Below, piece after piece: positions 1 to 10,784 of a stretch of 64,000 nt of DNA. Positions within the stretch are counted from its first letter, which is position 1. Each line of letters starts with the position of its first letter. The position numbers and the translations under genes were made by a program. A model generated the notes under the pieces. That model did no database searches and had not been told where the DNA came from. It saw only the letters and a list, made by a program, of their open reading frames with translations. This DNA comes from Actinomycetospora straminea. Lineage in GTDB: Bacteria > Actinomycetota > Actinomycetes > Mycobacteriales > Pseudonocardiaceae. The stretch covers positions 62,001-126,000 of the forward strand of contig NZ_JAQZAN010000001.1 of the NCBI RefSeq assembly GCF_028737255.1, in the 5' to 3' direction.

Positions 1-44
1 TGCACGCCGTCGTCCACCCCGTCACCGACCGCGACGACGACTGA
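1..44 (+). CDS. 3' end of an upstream gene, probably exodeoxyribonuclease VII large subunit (partial)
   Basis: Only the last 13 codons are in the window, read from base 3 and ending at TGA 42-44 (tail HAVVHPVTDRDDD). The tail itself is not diagnostic. The xseA assignment is inferred because the next gene on the same strand encodes the exonuclease VII small subunit, which normally follows xseA directly. The gap to the xseB start is about 80 bases and holds a 29-base element that recurs at 49093-49121. Confidence 0.5.
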   Translation, partial: HAVVHPVTDRDDD

Positions 45-60
45 GGCCCGGGATGTCGGC

Positions 61-89
61 GACGTACCGTGACGGACGTCGAGTGTCGG
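61..89. repeat. 29-base dispersed element, copy 1
   Basis: This stretch matches 49093-49121 at 26 of 29 positions, in the same orientation. The shared core is GACGTACCG, one variable base, GACGGACGTC, two variable bases, then GTGTCGG. It lies between the xseA tail and xseB, ending 37 bases before the xseB start. It could be a promoter or operator element or a small dispersed repeat. Confidence 0.45.
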
Positions 90-126
90 TGACGGCACCT
101 CCCCGGCACGGGGGAAGATGGCGCGC

Positions 127-360
127 ATGACGGAGAGCGCCGAGCCGGGCTACGAGGAGGCGCGGGCGGAGCTCGAGCAGGTCGTGGCACGGCTCGAGGC
201 CGGCGGGCTGAGCCTCGAGGACTCGCTCGCGCTGTGGGAGCGCGGCGAGACCCTCGCCCGGCTCTGCGAGCGCCACCTCGCCGGCGCCCGCGAGCGTGTC
301 GAGACCGCGCTGGGCGAGGCCGACGGCGGCCACCGCGACGACGGCTCGGACGACGGCTGA
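127..360 (+). CDS. xseB: Exodeoxyribonuclease VII small subunit
   Basis: The 77-residue acidic, helical protein matches the XseB pattern: YEEARAELEQVVARLEAGGLSLEDSL, seen here as EEARAELEQVVARLE followed by GLSLEDSLALWERGE. XseB binds XseA and together they degrade single-stranded DNA in both directions to short oligonucleotides in the cytoplasm. Two ATG codons are available, 118 and 127. The G-rich ribosome site just before 118 sits 9-10 bases from 127 but only one base from 118, so 127 is preferred. The C-terminal tail (GGHRDDGSDDG) is low complexity. Length fits the family (about 70-85 residues). Confidence 0.93.
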   Translation: MTESAEPGYEEARAELEQVVARLEAGGLSLEDSLALWERGETLARLCERHLAGARERVETALGEADGGHRDDGSDDG

Positions 361-439
361 GACGACGGCTGAGGCAGCCGGGCGACACCCGGGCGAGGGA
401 CACCCGCGCGCACGCCGCGATGGCGCAGACTCGACGCCC

Positions 440-1558
440 ATGAGCAGCCCGTACACCCCGAACGGGAGCAGCGGCGGCGGGGAGGTCGACCGGGCGGTGT
501 CCGGCGCCCACGCCGACTACCACCGCGAGATCCAGCAGCACGTCGAGCCCGACGGCCTCGTCGACGACGTCGTCACCTACCGGATGCTCGCGCCGCACCT
601 CATGCGCACGCTGCTGTTCCTCGTCGTGCCGACGGTGCTGCTCCTGCTCAAGGCGGTCATCGACTACCTGGCCGCGATGTCGTCGCCCGACGACCTCACC
701 GACGTCGTGTCCCTGCTGCTCGGGCTCGTCATCGTGGTGCTCTACCTCGCGGGCCTGGCGTCGTTCTTCGCGCCGGCCAAGGAGCCGATCGCCGAGCACG
801 CACGCCTGCTCGAGAACCGCGGCGATGCGGCGGGGGCCGCGTTCGAGTACGTGCGCGCCGCCGCCGAGGCGCGCCGCAGCCCCGCCGAGGTCCGCCCGTC
901 GAGCGTGGCGGGCGTCCCCGTACTGATCTTCGAGCAGTACAGCGAGCGGGCGATGCTGCTGGTCCAGCCCTACGGCCGCGACCTCTACGTCGGCTGGACG
1001 ATGTGGCGCTCGCGCTCCACCGCGACCCTGCTGCTGCACTTCCTGCGCGACACCTTCGGCCGCTTCGCCCCCTCGCCGCGCTTCTCCGCCGAACTGCGCG
1101 CCGCCGCCACCCGGGCGCTGCGCGAGAGCGTGCACTCGCTCGCGCGGGAGGGGGTGGCCGCCGCGCTGCACCTCGCGCCCGGGCCCGCCCCGTCCCCCGC
1201 CGGCCCGTCGCCCGAGCCCCACGCCGGGCAGGGCCACCGCGCCGAGCCCCACGCCGAGCAGACCTACGCCCCGCAGGCCCACCGCGCCGAGCCGTACGCC
1301 GCCCCCACCGAGACCGACGGCCGGCCCCGGCAGCACGAGCCGGCCGGGCACCCGGCACCGTCGGCACCCTCCGGCGCCCTCCCCACCGCCGGTCCGGACG
1401 AGCAGGCGTGGACCGGTGGCTGGTCGGCGCCGCCGGGCCGCGGGGAGGACGACCGCGTCGGCGTGGCCCGCGAGACCCCCCGCCGCGACGCCGACCGGCG
1501 CGAGCCCCGCCCCGACGCCGACGACGGCTGGGGCCCCCCGCCGCGCGACCGCTGGTGA
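440..1558 (+). CDS. Hypothetical two-TM protein with Pro/His-rich tail
   Basis: The 372-residue product is not assigned to a named family. It has a short polar N terminus, two hydrophobic segments at about residues 56-76 and 90-110, a globular charged region to about 255, and a low-complexity tail rich in Pro, His, Ala and Glu with two copies of an HRAEPxA motif (about 268-300). The tail is probably cytoplasmic and disordered. ATG 440 has no clear ribosome site; an in-frame open frame extends to 296 but its composition looks non-coding. It ends seven bases from the convergent DUF4245 gene. Membrane location is inferred from hydrophobicity only. Confidence 0.75.
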   Translation: MSSPYTPNGSSGGGEVDRAVSGAHADYHREIQQHVEPDGLVDDVVTYRMLAPHLMRTLLFLVVPTVLLLLKAVIDYLAAMSSPDDLTDVVSLLLGLVIVVLYLAGLASFFAPAKEPIAEHARLLENRGDAAGAAFEYVRAAAEARRSPAEVRPSSVAGVPVLIFEQYSERAMLLVQPYGRDLYVGWTMWRSRSTATLLLHFLRDTFGRFAPSPRFSAELRAAATRALRESVHSLAREGVAAALHLAPGPAPSPAGPSPEPHAGQGHRAEPHAEQTYAPQAHRAEPYAAPTETDGRPRQHEPAGHPAPSAPSGALPTAGPDEQAWTGGWSAPPGRGEDDRVGVARETPRRDADRREPRPDADDGWGPPPRDRW

Positions 1559-1564
1559 GTCGCC

Positions 1565-2164
1565 TCAGCGCACGAACGGCGCAACGAGCGTGGCCTCGGC
1601 GAGCTGGCGGAAGCGCTCGACCGGCGCGCTGCCGGTGACGAGCAGGCGCACGCCGTCGACGTCGGTGACCCACAGCGTCTCGCCGCGCCGCCCGGTGTGC
1701 GTCACCCACGTCCGGCCGCCGGCCTCCGCCGTGCCGGCCGCGGTCGGGTCGCCGGCCTCCGAGGTGACCAGCGCGACCTCGTCGGCGTCGGACTGCACGA
1801 GGCGCGCGAACTCGTCCTCGGGCGTCACCCACCCGACGCGGGCCGCCCGCGGCACCGCGGTGGCCCCCGGCGGGCCGACGAGCACGACGTCGGACGACTG
1901 CGCGATCCAGTCCGGCGGCAGCGTCGGCACCCGCAGCGGCACGCCCACCGAGGGCTGGGCGCGGCGCAGCTCGGCGGCCGGGTCGACCCGGGGCAGGCTG
2001 TTCCGGTCGACCTCCGGCTGACCCGGGGCGAACGAGCACGCGCGCAGCAGCCCCGCCAGCAGCAGCACCGCGACGCCGAGCACCACGAAGCCCCGCAGCA
2101 GCGCCGCCGGCCCGCTGCGGGGTCCGGGGTCACGCGCGCCGGGATCGCTCGGGGAGGTGGCCAC
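1565..2164 (-). CDS. DUF4245 family single-TM protein
   Basis: The 199-residue protein has an N-terminal membrane anchor at about residues 21-41 ([20 protein letters not shown]) and an extracytoplasmic domain with the DUF4245 pattern: a P-x-LP-x-DW motif (VPTLPPDW), a central VGWVTP, and a [15 protein letters not shown] stretch. Its function is unknown. It is widespread in actinobacteria and commonly lies next to glpX, as here, where it is divergent from it. GTG 2164 is chosen; a GAGG lies about ten bases upstream. Reading from an ATG-like codon at 2260 would add 32 residues of doubtful composition across the shared promoter region. Confidence 0.82.
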   Translation of the reverse strand: MATSPSDPGARDPGPRSGPAALLRGFVVLGVAVLLLAGLLRACSFAPGQPEVDRNSLPRVDPAAELRRAQPSVGVPLRVPTLPPDWIAQSSDVVLVGPPGATAVPRAARVGWVTPEDEFARLVQSDADEVALVTSEAGDPTAAGTAEAGGRTWVTHTGRRGETLWVTDVDGVRLLVTGSAPVERFRQLAEATLVAPFVR

Positions 2165-2331
2165 GGCGCCATCCTCGCAATCCGTGGTGTGAGGCGCCTC
2201 CGCGCACCGGCCCGACGTGCCCGGTTCTGCGAGGATGGGCGGTCCGTCCGGCGGGATCACCGCCAGGCCCCGTCACGATCCCTGGCACGACCCCCGCCAC
2301 GACCCCGCCCCGCCCCACGGAGGTGCACCCG

Positions 2332-3408
2332 GTGAGCTCGCAGGAAGCCGCGTCCCGCGTCCGGTCCCCCGAGCAGCCCGACCGCAACCTCGCGCTCGAG
2401 CTCGTCCGGGTCACCGAGGCCGCCGCCATGGCCGCCGGCCGCTTCGTCGGCCGCGGCGACAAGAACGGCGGGGACGGCGCCGCCGTCGACGCGATGCGCA
2501 AGCTCATCGGCTCGGTGTCGATGCGCGGCACGGTCGTCATCGGGGAGGGCGAGAAGGACGAGGCCCCGATGCTCTACAACGGCGAGGAGGTCGGCAACGG
2601 CGACGGCCCCGAGTGCGACGTCGCGGTCGACCCCGTCGACGGCACCACGCTGATGGCCAAGGGCATGCCGAACGCACTGGCCGTGCTCGCGGTCGCCGAG
2701 CGCGGCGCGATGTTCGACCCGTCCGCGGTCTTCTACATGGAGAAGCTCGCCGTGGGCCCGGAGTGCGCCGACGTGGTCGACATCAACGCCCCGGTGCGCG
2801 ACAACCTGCGCGCGGTCGCCCGGGCCAAGGGCATCAACGTCTCCGACGTCTCGGTGGTCGTGCTCGACCGGCCGCGCCACGACCAGCTGGTCCAGGACAT
2901 CCGCGACGCCGGCGCCCGCATCCGCTTCATCTCCGACGGCGACGTCGCCGGCGCCATCGCCGCGGCACGCCCGGAGAGCGGCGTCGACATCCTGCTCGGC
3001 ATCGGCGGGACGCCCGAGGGCATCATCACCGCGGCGGCGCTGGCCTGCATGGGCGGCGAGATGCAGGCCAAGCTCTGGCCCAAGGACGACGCCGAGCGCG
3101 AGAAGGCGCTGGGCGCGGGCCACGACCTCGACCGCGTGCTGCGCACCGGCGACCTCGTCCGCGGCGAGAACATCTTCTTCTGCGCCACCGGCGTCACCAA
3201 CGGTGACCTGCTGCGCGGCGTGCACTACCGGGCGGGCGGCGCGTCGACGCAGTCGCTGGTGATGCGCTCGAAGTCCGGGACCGTGCGGATGATCGACGCC
3301 TGGCACCGCCTGCACAAGCTGCGGGAGTACTCGAACGTCGACTTCGGCGGACGCGACGACGACCCCGACGTCACCCCGGCGTGGGGCCCCGAGCACTCGT
3401 CCCTCTAG
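2332..3408 (+). CDS. glpX: Fructose-1,6-bisphosphatase class II
   Basis: GlpX hydrolyses fructose 1,6-bisphosphate to fructose 6-phosphate and phosphate, the committed gluconeogenic step, in the cytoplasm. The 358-residue protein shows the metal-binding motifs of the family: GEGEKDEAP at residues 71-79 and DPVDGTT at 100-106, plus the later GIGGTPEGI and GATGVTNG-like ([11 protein letters not shown]) segments. GTG 2332 is chosen because GGAGG at 2318-2322 lies nine bases upstream; GTG 2323 would abut that site. It is transcribed away from the DUF4245 gene. It is the usual fructose bisphosphatase of actinobacteria; no class I enzyme is in the window. Confidence 0.95.
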   Translation: MSSQEAASRVRSPEQPDRNLALELVRVTEAAAMAAGRFVGRGDKNGGDGAAVDAMRKLIGSVSMRGTVVIGEGEKDEAPMLYNGEEVGNGDGPECDVAVDPVDGTTLMAKGMPNALAVLAVAERGAMFDPSAVFYMEKLAVGPECADVVDINAPVRDNLRAVARAKGINVSDVSVVVLDRPRHDQLVQDIRDAGARIRFISDGDVAGAIAAARPESGVDILLGIGGTPEGIITAAALACMGGEMQAKLWPKDDAEREKALGAGHDLDRVLRTGDLVRGENIFFCATGVTNGDLLRGVHYRAGGASTQSLVMRSKSGTVRMIDAWHRLHKLREYSNVDFGGRDDDPDVTPAWGPEHSSL

Positions 3409-3476
3409 CACGAGGATGGGATGATCCGGCGTCACTCGGGGTAGTCCGATGTGACCAGATCTTCTCGGAGGTCCCC

Positions 3477-4028
3477 GTGTCGACGCGCGTGCACCGGTCC
3501 CCGTCCGCCCTGCTGACCGTGATCCTCGGCGTGCTCGCCGCGCTCCTCGTCGGGGCCGGCGGCGCGACCGCGGCGCCCACCGAGGTCCCCGCCCCGGTGC
3601 AGCTCCCGGTGCAGTTCCCGGCCCAGGCAGCGCCACCCGCGGCCGTGCCGCCCGCGCCGGCGGTCGCCATGACCGCCGGGACGCCGTGCGCCGCGAACGT
3701 CGACGCCTGCGTCGACCTCTCCGAGCAGCGGGCGTGGCTCACCGACGGCGCGGGCACCGTCACCTACGGCCCGGTCGGCGCGCTGGGCGGCACGCGCAAG
3801 GACCCGACACCGACCGGCACCTTCACGGTCGACTACAAGGACCGCGACCACGTCAGCAACCTCTACGACGCCGACATGCCGTACTCGGTGTTCTTCGCGC
3901 CGGCGATCGCGTTCCACACCGGCAGCCTCTCGGAGCGCTCGCACGGGTGCATCCACCTCGGGACGACGGCCTCGAAGCGCTTCTTCGCGAACCTCTCGCC
4001 GGGTGACACCGTGCAGGTGGTCCGCTGA
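3477..4028 (+). CDS. Secreted L,D-transpeptidase (YkuD domain)
   Basis: The 183-residue protein has a signal segment (about residues 9-32, ending ATAA), a Pro/Ala/Val-rich spacer to about 62, and a YkuD catalytic domain. The catalytic motif is SHGCIHL with the nucleophile at Cys158; the upstream His lies in AFHTG. Such enzymes form 3-3 cross-links in peptidoglycan or attach proteins to it, outside the membrane. GTG 3477 is preceded by GGAGG at 3467-3471. At 183 residues it is shorter than the mycobacterial Ldt proteins and lacks Ig-like domains. The motif call is firm; the exact substrate is unknown. Confidence 0.88.
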   Translation: MSTRVHRSPSALLTVILGVLAALLVGAGGATAAPTEVPAPVQLPVQFPAQAAPPAAVPPAPAVAMTAGTPCAANVDACVDLSEQRAWLTDGAGTVTYGPVGALGGTRKDPTPTGTFTVDYKDRDHVSNLYDADMPYSVFFAPAIAFHTGSLSERSHGCIHLGTTASKRFFANLSPGDTVQVVR

Positions 4029-4050
4029 GCCCGGTGAAAGACTGCGCACC

Positions 4051-5460
4051 ATGACCGACGAGCAGGAGTACCGGACCGAGCACGACACCATGGGCGAGGT
4101 CCGGGTGCCGGCCGCCGCGCTGTGGGCCGCGCAGACCCAGCGCGCCGTCGAGAACTTCCCGATCTCCGGACGTCCCATCGAGCCCGCGCAGATCCGGGCG
4201 CTCGGGCTGGTCAAGGGCGCGTGCGCGCGGGTGAACCGCGAGCTCGGGGTGCTCGACGCCGACCTCGCCGACGCGGTCGCGGCGGCCGCGGACGAGGTGG
4301 CCTCCGGCGCCCACGACGGCGAGTTCCCCATCGACGTGTTCCAGACGGGCTCGGGCACGAGCTCGAACATGAACGCCAACGAGGTCATCGCGACCCTCGC
4401 CTCGCGGGCGAGCGGGCACAAGGTCCACCCGAACGACCACGTCAACGCCTCGCAGAGCTCGAACGACGTCTTCCCGACCACCATCCACGTCGCCGCGTCC
4501 GAGGCGATCGTGCGCGACGTCGTCCCGGCGCTCGACCACCTGGGCGCCGTGCTCAACCGCAAGGCCCAGGAGTGGCGCCACGTCGTCAAGGCGGGGCGCA
4601 CGCACCTCATGGACGCCGTGCCGATCACCCTGGGCCAGGAGGCCGGGGGCTGGGCGAGCCAGTGCAGCCACGGCACCGAGCGCCTGCGCGCCGTGCTCCC
4701 CCGCCTCGCCGAGCTCCCGATCGGCGGCACCGCGGTCGGCACCGGCATCAACACCCCGGAGGGCTTCGGCGGCCGGGTCGTCGAGCAGCTGCGGCAGGCC
4801 ACCGGCATCCCCGAGCTCTCCGAGGCCCGCGACCACATCGAGGCCCAGGGCGCCCGCGACGGGCTCGTCGAGGCCTCGGGTGCGCTGCGCACCGTCGCGG
4901 TCAGCCTCTACAAGATCGCCAACGACGTGCGCTGGCTGTCCTCGGGGCCCTCGACCGGTCTCGCCGAGATCCGCATCCCGGACCTGCAGCCCGGCTCGTC
5001 GATCATGCCCGGCAAGGTCAACCCGGTGATCTGCGAGGCGACGATGATGGTCGCCGCGCAGGTCATGGGCAACGACGCGACCGTCGCGTTCTCCGGCAGC
5101 CAGGGCAACCTTGAGCTCAACGTCATGATGCCGGTGATGGGCTACAACGTCCTCGAGTCGGCGCGGCTGCTCTCGGCGGCCGCCCGCCTGCTCGCCGACC
5201 GGGTCCTCGAGGACACGGTGCCCGACGAGGAGGCGTGCCGCCGGTACGCCGAGTCGTCGTCGGCGATCGTCACGCCGCTCAACCGCCTCATCGGGTACGA
5301 GGAGGCCGCGAAGATCGCCAAGCAGGCGATGAAGGAGCGCAAGACCATCCGCGAGGTCATCGAGGACGAGGGCTACGTGCGGGACGGCCGCCTCACGCAG
5401 GAGCAGCTCGACGAGGCGCTCGACGTGCTGGCGATGACGCGGGTCGACTCCTCCTCGTGA
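4051..5460 (+). CDS. fumC: Fumarate hydratase class II
   Basis: FumC interconverts fumarate and L-malate in the citric acid cycle; it is the iron-independent, cytoplasmic tetramer. The 469-residue protein carries the superfamily signature [10 protein letters not shown] at residues 315-324, the [14 protein letters not shown] segment and the [11 protein letters not shown] substrate-site segment. ATG 4051 begins MTDEQEYR, a typical N terminus. The gene lies 22 bases after the L,D-transpeptidase and four bases before the ligase start, so it may be co-transcribed with both. No domain is missing and length is standard. Confidence 0.96.
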   Translation: MTDEQEYRTEHDTMGEVRVPAAALWAAQTQRAVENFPISGRPIEPAQIRALGLVKGACARVNRELGVLDADLADAVAAAADEVASGAHDGEFPIDVFQTGSGTSSNMNANEVIATLASRASGHKVHPNDHVNASQSSNDVFPTTIHVAASEAIVRDVVPALDHLGAVLNRKAQEWRHVVKAGRTHLMDAVPITLGQEAGGWASQCSHGTERLRAVLPRLAELPIGGTAVGTGINTPEGFGGRVVEQLRQATGIPELSEARDHIEAQGARDGLVEASGALRTVAVSLYKIANDVRWLSSGPSTGLAEIRIPDLQPGSSIMPGKVNPVICEATMMVAAQVMGNDATVAFSGSQGNLELNVMMPVMGYNVLESARLLSAAARLLADRVLEDTVPDEEACRRYAESSSAIVTPLNRLIGYEEAAKIAKQAMKERKTIREVIEDEGYVRDGRLTQEQLDEALDVLAMTRVDSSS

Positions 5461-5464
5461 CGTC

Positions 5465-6985
5465 GTGACGCTGTTCGGCGCGGTCGTCGCCACCTCCGGC
5501 GAGGTGGCGGCGACGCGCTCCCGCAAGGCGAAGACGGCCGCGCTCGCGACGCTGCTGGCGTCCCTGGAGCCCGGCGAGGTCCGCCCGGCGACGGCGTGGC
5601 TGGCCGGCGAAATGCTCCAGGGCCGCACCGGCATCGGCTGGCGCACGCTGCAGGCCGTCACCCCGACGCCGGCCACGACCTCGACGCTGACCGTCGGCGA
5701 CGTCGACGCCGCCCTCGACCGGCTGGCCGCGCTCGCCGGCTCGGGGACGGGCGTCGGGGCGCGGCGTGCCGCCGAGCTCGCCGGCCTGCTCGACGCGGCG
5801 ACCGGGGACGAGGGCCGCTTCCTCGTGCGGCTGCTCGGCGGCGAGCTCCGCCAGGGCGCCCTCGAGGGGATCATGATCGAGGCGGTGGCCGCTGCGGCCG
5901 AGGTCCCTGCCGACGCCGTGCGCCGGGCCTTCATGCTCTCGGGGCGGCTCCCGGCCACCGCGCACGTCGCCCTCACCGGCGGCGACCCCGTCGTCGAGCT
6001 GGGCGCGGTCGGGCTCGAGGTCATGCGGCCGCTGCGCCCGATGCTGGCCTCGCCCGGCGACTCGCTCGCCGCGGCCCTGGCCGAGCTCGGCGCCCCCGAC
6101 GGCGACCCGGGGGTCGTCGTGGAGCACAAGCTCGACGGGGCGCGCATCCAGGTGCACCGGCGCGGCGACGAGGTGCGGGTGTGGTCGCGGACGCTGCACG
6201 AGATCACCGACGCGGTGCCGGAGATCGTCGCGCTGACGCGGACCCTGCCCGTCGACACCGTCGTGCTGGACGGCGAGACCCTCGCGGTCGCCGAGGACGG
6301 CCGGCCGCGCCCGTTCCAGGAGTCGATGAAGGGCCTGGGCAGCGGGGCCATGCAGCCGTGGTTCTTCGACTGCCTGCACCGCGACGGCCTCGACCTCGTG
6401 GACGAGCCGCTGGCGGCGCGCCGGGAGGTGCTGGCCGAGGTCGTCGGCGACCGGCTCATCCCCGGCGTCGTCCGCCCGACCGTCGCGCAGGCCGAAGCCG
6501 CCGTCGCCGACGCGCTGGCCGCGGGGCAGGAGGGGTCGATGGTCAAGGCCCTCGACTCGACCTACTCGGCGGGCCGGCGCGGGCGGGCGTGGCAGAAGGT
6601 CAAGCCGTCGCACACGCTCGACCTCGTCGTCCTGGCCTGCGAGTGGGGCTCGGGGCGGCGGCGCGGGTGGCTGTCGAACATCCACCTCGGGGCGCGGGAC
6701 CCCGACGGCGGCTTCGTCATGATCGGCAAGACCTTCAAGGGCATGACCGACGCGACGCTCGCCTGGCAGACCGAGACGTTCCCGCGGTACGAGACACACC
6801 GGGACTCCAACACGGTGTACCTGCGTCCGGAGATCGTCGTCGAGATCGAGCTCGACGGCGTCCAGACCTCCACCCGCTACCCCGGCGGCGTGGCCCTGCG
6901 CTTCGCCAGGGTGGTCCGCTACCGCGACGACAAGCCGGCGTCCGAGGCCGACACGATCGAGACGGTGCGGGGGCTGCGCGGCTGA
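5465..6985 (+). CDS. ATP-dependent DNA ligase (LigB type)
   Basis: This 506-residue enzyme seals nicks using ATP. The adenylated lysine is in motif EHKLDGARIQ (Lys222), followed by the nucleotidyltransferase motifs SRTLHEIT, VLDGE, and GSMVKALDS, and an OB-fold with WQKVKPSHTLDLVVLACEWG. An all-alpha N-terminal DNA-binding domain occupies about residues 1-180. This is the architecture and length of actinobacterial LigB. GTG 5465 lies four bases after fumC, suggesting coupling. Replication normally uses the NAD-dependent LigA; this ligase is likely accessory or repair. Its place after fumC is not in the M. tuberculosis order as I recall it. Confidence 0.92.
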   Translation: MTLFGAVVATSGEVAATRSRKAKTAALATLLASLEPGEVRPATAWLAGEMLQGRTGIGWRTLQAVTPTPATTSTLTVGDVDAALDRLAALAGSGTGVGARRAAELAGLLDAATGDEGRFLVRLLGGELRQGALEGIMIEAVAAAAEVPADAVRRAFMLSGRLPATAHVALTGGDPVVELGAVGLEVMRPLRPMLASPGDSLAAALAELGAPDGDPGVVVEHKLDGARIQVHRRGDEVRVWSRTLHEITDAVPEIVALTRTLPVDTVVLDGETLAVAEDGRPRPFQESMKGLGSGAMQPWFFDCLHRDGLDLVDEPLAARREVLAEVVGDRLIPGVVRPTVAQAEAAVADALAAGQEGSMVKALDSTYSAGRRGRAWQKVKPSHTLDLVVLACEWGSGRRRGWLSNIHLGARDPDGGFVMIGKTFKGMTDATLAWQTETFPRYETHRDSNTVYLRPEIVVEIELDGVQTSTRYPGGVALRFARVVRYRDDKPASEADTIETVRGLRG

Positions 6986-6991
6986 GCTGGT

Positions 6992-7042
6992 GCAGCGAAC
7001 GGGCGGTTCGCTGCTTCTACGCGCGCCAACTCCCCGTTCGCT
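6992..7042 (-). repeat. 51-nt palindromic intergenic repeat, copy A
   Basis: Between the convergent ligase and DUF3817 genes. On the minus strand it reads with copies at 8901-8953 and 15505-15555 and agrees with each at 41 of 51 positions. It contains the perfect inverted repeat GCAGCGAAC (6992-7000) and GTTCGCTGC (7006-7014) with a five-base loop, and a conserved core containing GCGCGTAGAAGCAGCGA on the minus strand. Its position suits a two-way terminator. It overlaps the last codons of the DUF3817 gene. Confidence 0.75.
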
Positions 7043-7385
7043 CGTCGCCGAGCTCGCCGCGGCGCACGGCTCGGCGCTCGAACCAGATCGTCGCCGCCGG
7101 CGGGATGCTGGCCGCCAGCGCGAGCAGGGTGGTGACCGCGCCCCAGCGGAACACCCGGGCCGTGACCAGCGCGATCACGACGTAGGCGACGAACAGCGCG
7201 CCGTGGATCGGCCCGAACACGCGGACACCGAGGTCGTCGAACACGACGAGGTACTTGAACGCCATCCCGACCAGCAGCCCGATCCACGAGCAGGCCTCGG
7301 CGATCGCGACGGCGCGGAAGGTGCGGGCGAGGGCGGCGGCGCGGGGCGCGGTGGGGCGGGTCGGCACGGTCGGCACGGTCGGCAC
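7017..7385 (-). CDS. DUF3817 family integral membrane protein
   Basis: The 122-residue protein has three or four hydrophobic helices and the DUF3817 pattern RTFRAVAIAEACSWIGLL ... MAFKYL ... GPIHGALFVAYV. Function is unknown; the family is found across actinobacteria and some Bacillota. The start is uncertain: three in-frame GTG codons lie in tandem GTGCCGACC units at 7385, 7376 and 7367. The last residues (ERTGSWRA) are encoded within the intergenic repeat copy A, so the repeat seems to have provided or altered the C terminus. Confidence 0.85.
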   Translation of the reverse strand: MPTVPTVPTRPTAPRAAALARTFRAVAIAEACSWIGLLVGMAFKYLVVFDDLGVRVFGPIHGALFVAYVVIALVTARVFRWGAVTTLLALAASIPPAATIWFERRAVRRGELGDERTGSWRA

Positions 7386-7454
7386 GTCCCCACTCTGCCC
7401 GGCCGATCACGGGTCGGGAGCGCGGCGCGGCGATCGCCACGCGTAGGCTCGTGA

Positions 7455-8900
<1,446 letters not shown>

Positions 8901-8953
8901 GCAGCGAACGGGTATCTCGTGCGCATAGAAGCAGCGAGATACCCGTTCGCTGC
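8901..8953. repeat. Palindromic intergenic repeat, copy B (53 nt, 19-bp perfect stem)
   Basis: It starts directly after the guaB1 stop and ends eight bases before the end of the convergent phoH2 gene. The 19-base arms (8901-8919 and 8935-8953) are exact reverse complements and enclose a 15-base loop containing GCGCATAGAAGCAG. Copies A and C share the loop core. It should act as a two-way transcription terminator. No U-tract follows, as is common in very GC-rich genomes. Confidence 0.85.
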
Positions 8954-8961
8954 GACCACCG

Positions 8962-10332
8962 TCAGAGCCGCTCGCCCTCCAGCATCTCGGTGACGAGCGC
9001 GGCGATCGGCGAGCGCTCGGACCGGGTCAGCGTGACGTGGGCGAACAGCGGGTGGCCCTTGAGCTTCTCGATCACGGCGGCGACGCCGTCGTGGCGCCCG
9101 ACGCGCAGGTTGTCGCGCTGGGCCACGTCGTGGGTGAGCACGACGCGCGAGTTGGTGCCGAGCCGCGAGAGCACGGTGAGCAGCACGTTGCGCTCCAGCG
9201 ACTGGGCCTCGTCGACGATGACGAAGGCGTCGTGCAGCGAGCGCCCGCGGATGTGGGTCAGCGGCAGGACCTCGAGCATCCCGCGCTCGATGACCTCCTC
9301 GACCACGTTCGACGAGACGAGCGCGCCGAGGGTGTCGAACACCGCCTGCGCCCAGGGCGCCATCTTCTCGTTCTCGCCGCCGGGCAGGTAGCCGAGGTCC
9401 TGGCCCCCGACCGCGTACACGGGACGGAAGACGACGACCTTGCGGTGCTGCTGGCGCTCGAGCACGGCCTCCAGCCCGGCGCAGAGTGCGAGCGCCGACT
9501 TGCCGGTGCCGGCGCGCCCGCCGAGGGACACGATGCCGACGTCGGGGTCGGAGAGCAGGTCGATCGCGATGCGCTGCTCGGCGGAGCGGCCGTGCAGGCC
9601 GAACACGTCGCGGTCGCCGCGCACGAGGCGCACCTGCTTGTCCGGGGTGACGCGGCCCAGCGCCGACGAGGTGCCCCCGAGCAGGCGCAGCCCCGTGTGG
9701 CACGGCAGCTCGCGGGCGGTCTCGACGTCGGCGAGCCCGTCGGCGAACAGCGTCGACACCTCGTCGGGCGTGGCCGTGACCTCGGCGGTGCCCGTCCAGC
9801 CCGTCGTGGTGACGTCCTGGCCGTGGTACTCGTCGGCGGGCAGGCCCACCGACGCCGCCTTGACCCGTAGCGGCATGTCCTTGGTGACGAGGGTGACCGC
9901 GTGACCGTCGGCGGCGAGGTTGAGCGCGCAGGCGAGGATCCGGCTGTCGTTCTCGGCCGTCCGGAACCCGGCCGGCAGCACCGACGGGTCCGAGTGGTTG
10001 AGCTCGACGCGCAGCGTCCCGCCCTCGGCGGTCATCGGGAGCGGCTGGTCGAGGCGGCCGTGGTTGATGCGGAGGTCGTCGAGCAGTCGCAGCGCCTCGC
10101 GGGCGAACCACCCCAGCTCGGAGTGGTGACGCTTGCCCTCGAGCTCGGAGATGACCACGAGCGGGAGGACGACCTCGTGCTCGGCGAACCGCGTGGGAGC
10201 CCACGGGTCGGACAGCAGCACGGAGGTGTCGAGGACGTAACAGCGCACGCCGTCCGCGGCCCCGGCGGGGTCCAGGGCGGGGGTGCTGGCGGTGCTCACG
10301 GAAGCGGGACGCTCGGCTGGTGCTGCGCTCAC
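8962..10332 (-). CDS. phoH2: PIN-PhoH fusion ATPase/ribonuclease (PhoH2)
   Basis: The 456-residue protein joins an N-terminal PIN domain (about residues 31-165; acidic residues Asp35, Glu63, Asp129, Asp152) to a C-terminal PhoH ATPase with Walker [10 protein letters not shown] at 271-279 and Walker B VIVDEAQ at 371-377. Mycobacterial PhoH2 is described as an ATP-dependent RNA helicase and ribonuclease, a VapC-like toxin variant. GTG 10332 is chosen: GAGGGAG lies six bases upstream, and the 39-residue extension further upstream is Pro/Arg-rich. In mycobacteria a small PhoAT antitoxin frame overlaps the start; I see no convincing equivalent. All catalytic motifs are intact. Confidence 0.92.
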   Translation of the reverse strand: MSAAPAERPASVSTASTPALDPAGAADGVRCYVLDTSVLLSDPWAPTRFAEHEVVLPLVVISELEGKRHHSELGWFAREALRLLDDLRINHGRLDQPLPMTAEGGTLRVELNHSDPSVLPAGFRTAENDSRILACALNLAADGHAVTLVTKDMPLRVKAASVGLPADEYHGQDVTTTGWTGTAEVTATPDEVSTLFADGLADVETARELPCHTGLRLLGGTSSALGRVTPDKQVRLVRGDRDVFGLHGRSAEQRIAIDLLSDPDVGIVSLGGRAGTGKSALALCAGLEAVLERQQHRKVVVFRPVYAVGGQDLGYLPGGENEKMAPWAQAVFDTLGALVSSNVVEEVIERGMLEVLPLTHIRGRSLHDAFVIVDEAQSLERNVLLTVLSRLGTNSRVVLTHDVAQRDNLRVGRHDGVAAVIEKLKGHPLFAHVTLTRSERSPIAALVTEMLEGERL

Positions 10333-10784
10333 GACTACTCCCTCGAGCGGCCACGGCACCCGCGACCACTGTGTTCCTCGGAGGAACGGGTCGACTAGCC
10401 CGGTGGCTCGACGGCGCGGTGGCGCGGCCCGGGGGCCGTCCTGCGCCATCGCGGGGCAGTGCCGGGTGCCGGCCCTCCCCCGGGACCGGAGCGCGGCGGT
10501 CGCGTCGCGCCGACCGCGGTGCGCGGTGCCGCGTGGGCACCTGCTCCGCGAGCGGTGGACGTCCCCGTCCCGCCCCGATCTGCCACTACCGGCCTCCCCG
10601 GACGCCCCGCATCCGGTGCGGGTCCGTCGGGGCGGACGCTACCGCCGGTAGCCGGTCGTTGTCGCGCGACGAGCGTGACGAGTTGGTGACGTGACTCACC
10701 GATCTCCCGGGTCCCTGCGGCGACCGCCGACCGTTCGGCGCAGCGCCGGCGCCCGGACGGCATGCCGATGGGTCGACGGTGGGG
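10333..10784. other. Long intergenic region upstream of phoH2
   Basis: About 450 bases lie between the phoH2 start and the end of the DUF885 gene, both on the minus strand. Open frames here have Arg/Pro-rich shadow-like composition. I see two short inverted repeats, GCTACC/GGTAGC at 10638-10652 and the palindrome GTCGCGCGAC near 10661. No RNA gene or convincing small gene was recognised. It probably carries the phoH2 promoter and a leader. Confidence 0.4.

Noticed and set aside
3853-6546. 897-residue open frame on the minus strand across fumC and the ligase
   Set aside because: It is antisense to two well-supported enzymes and its composition (Ser/Arg/Pro, then Asp/His/Arg-rich) is typical of shadow frames.
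7367-7385. GTGCCGACC triple repeat at the DUF3817 start as a regulatory repeat
   Set aside because: It is in frame with the gene and gives three alternative GTG starts; simple slippage explains it.
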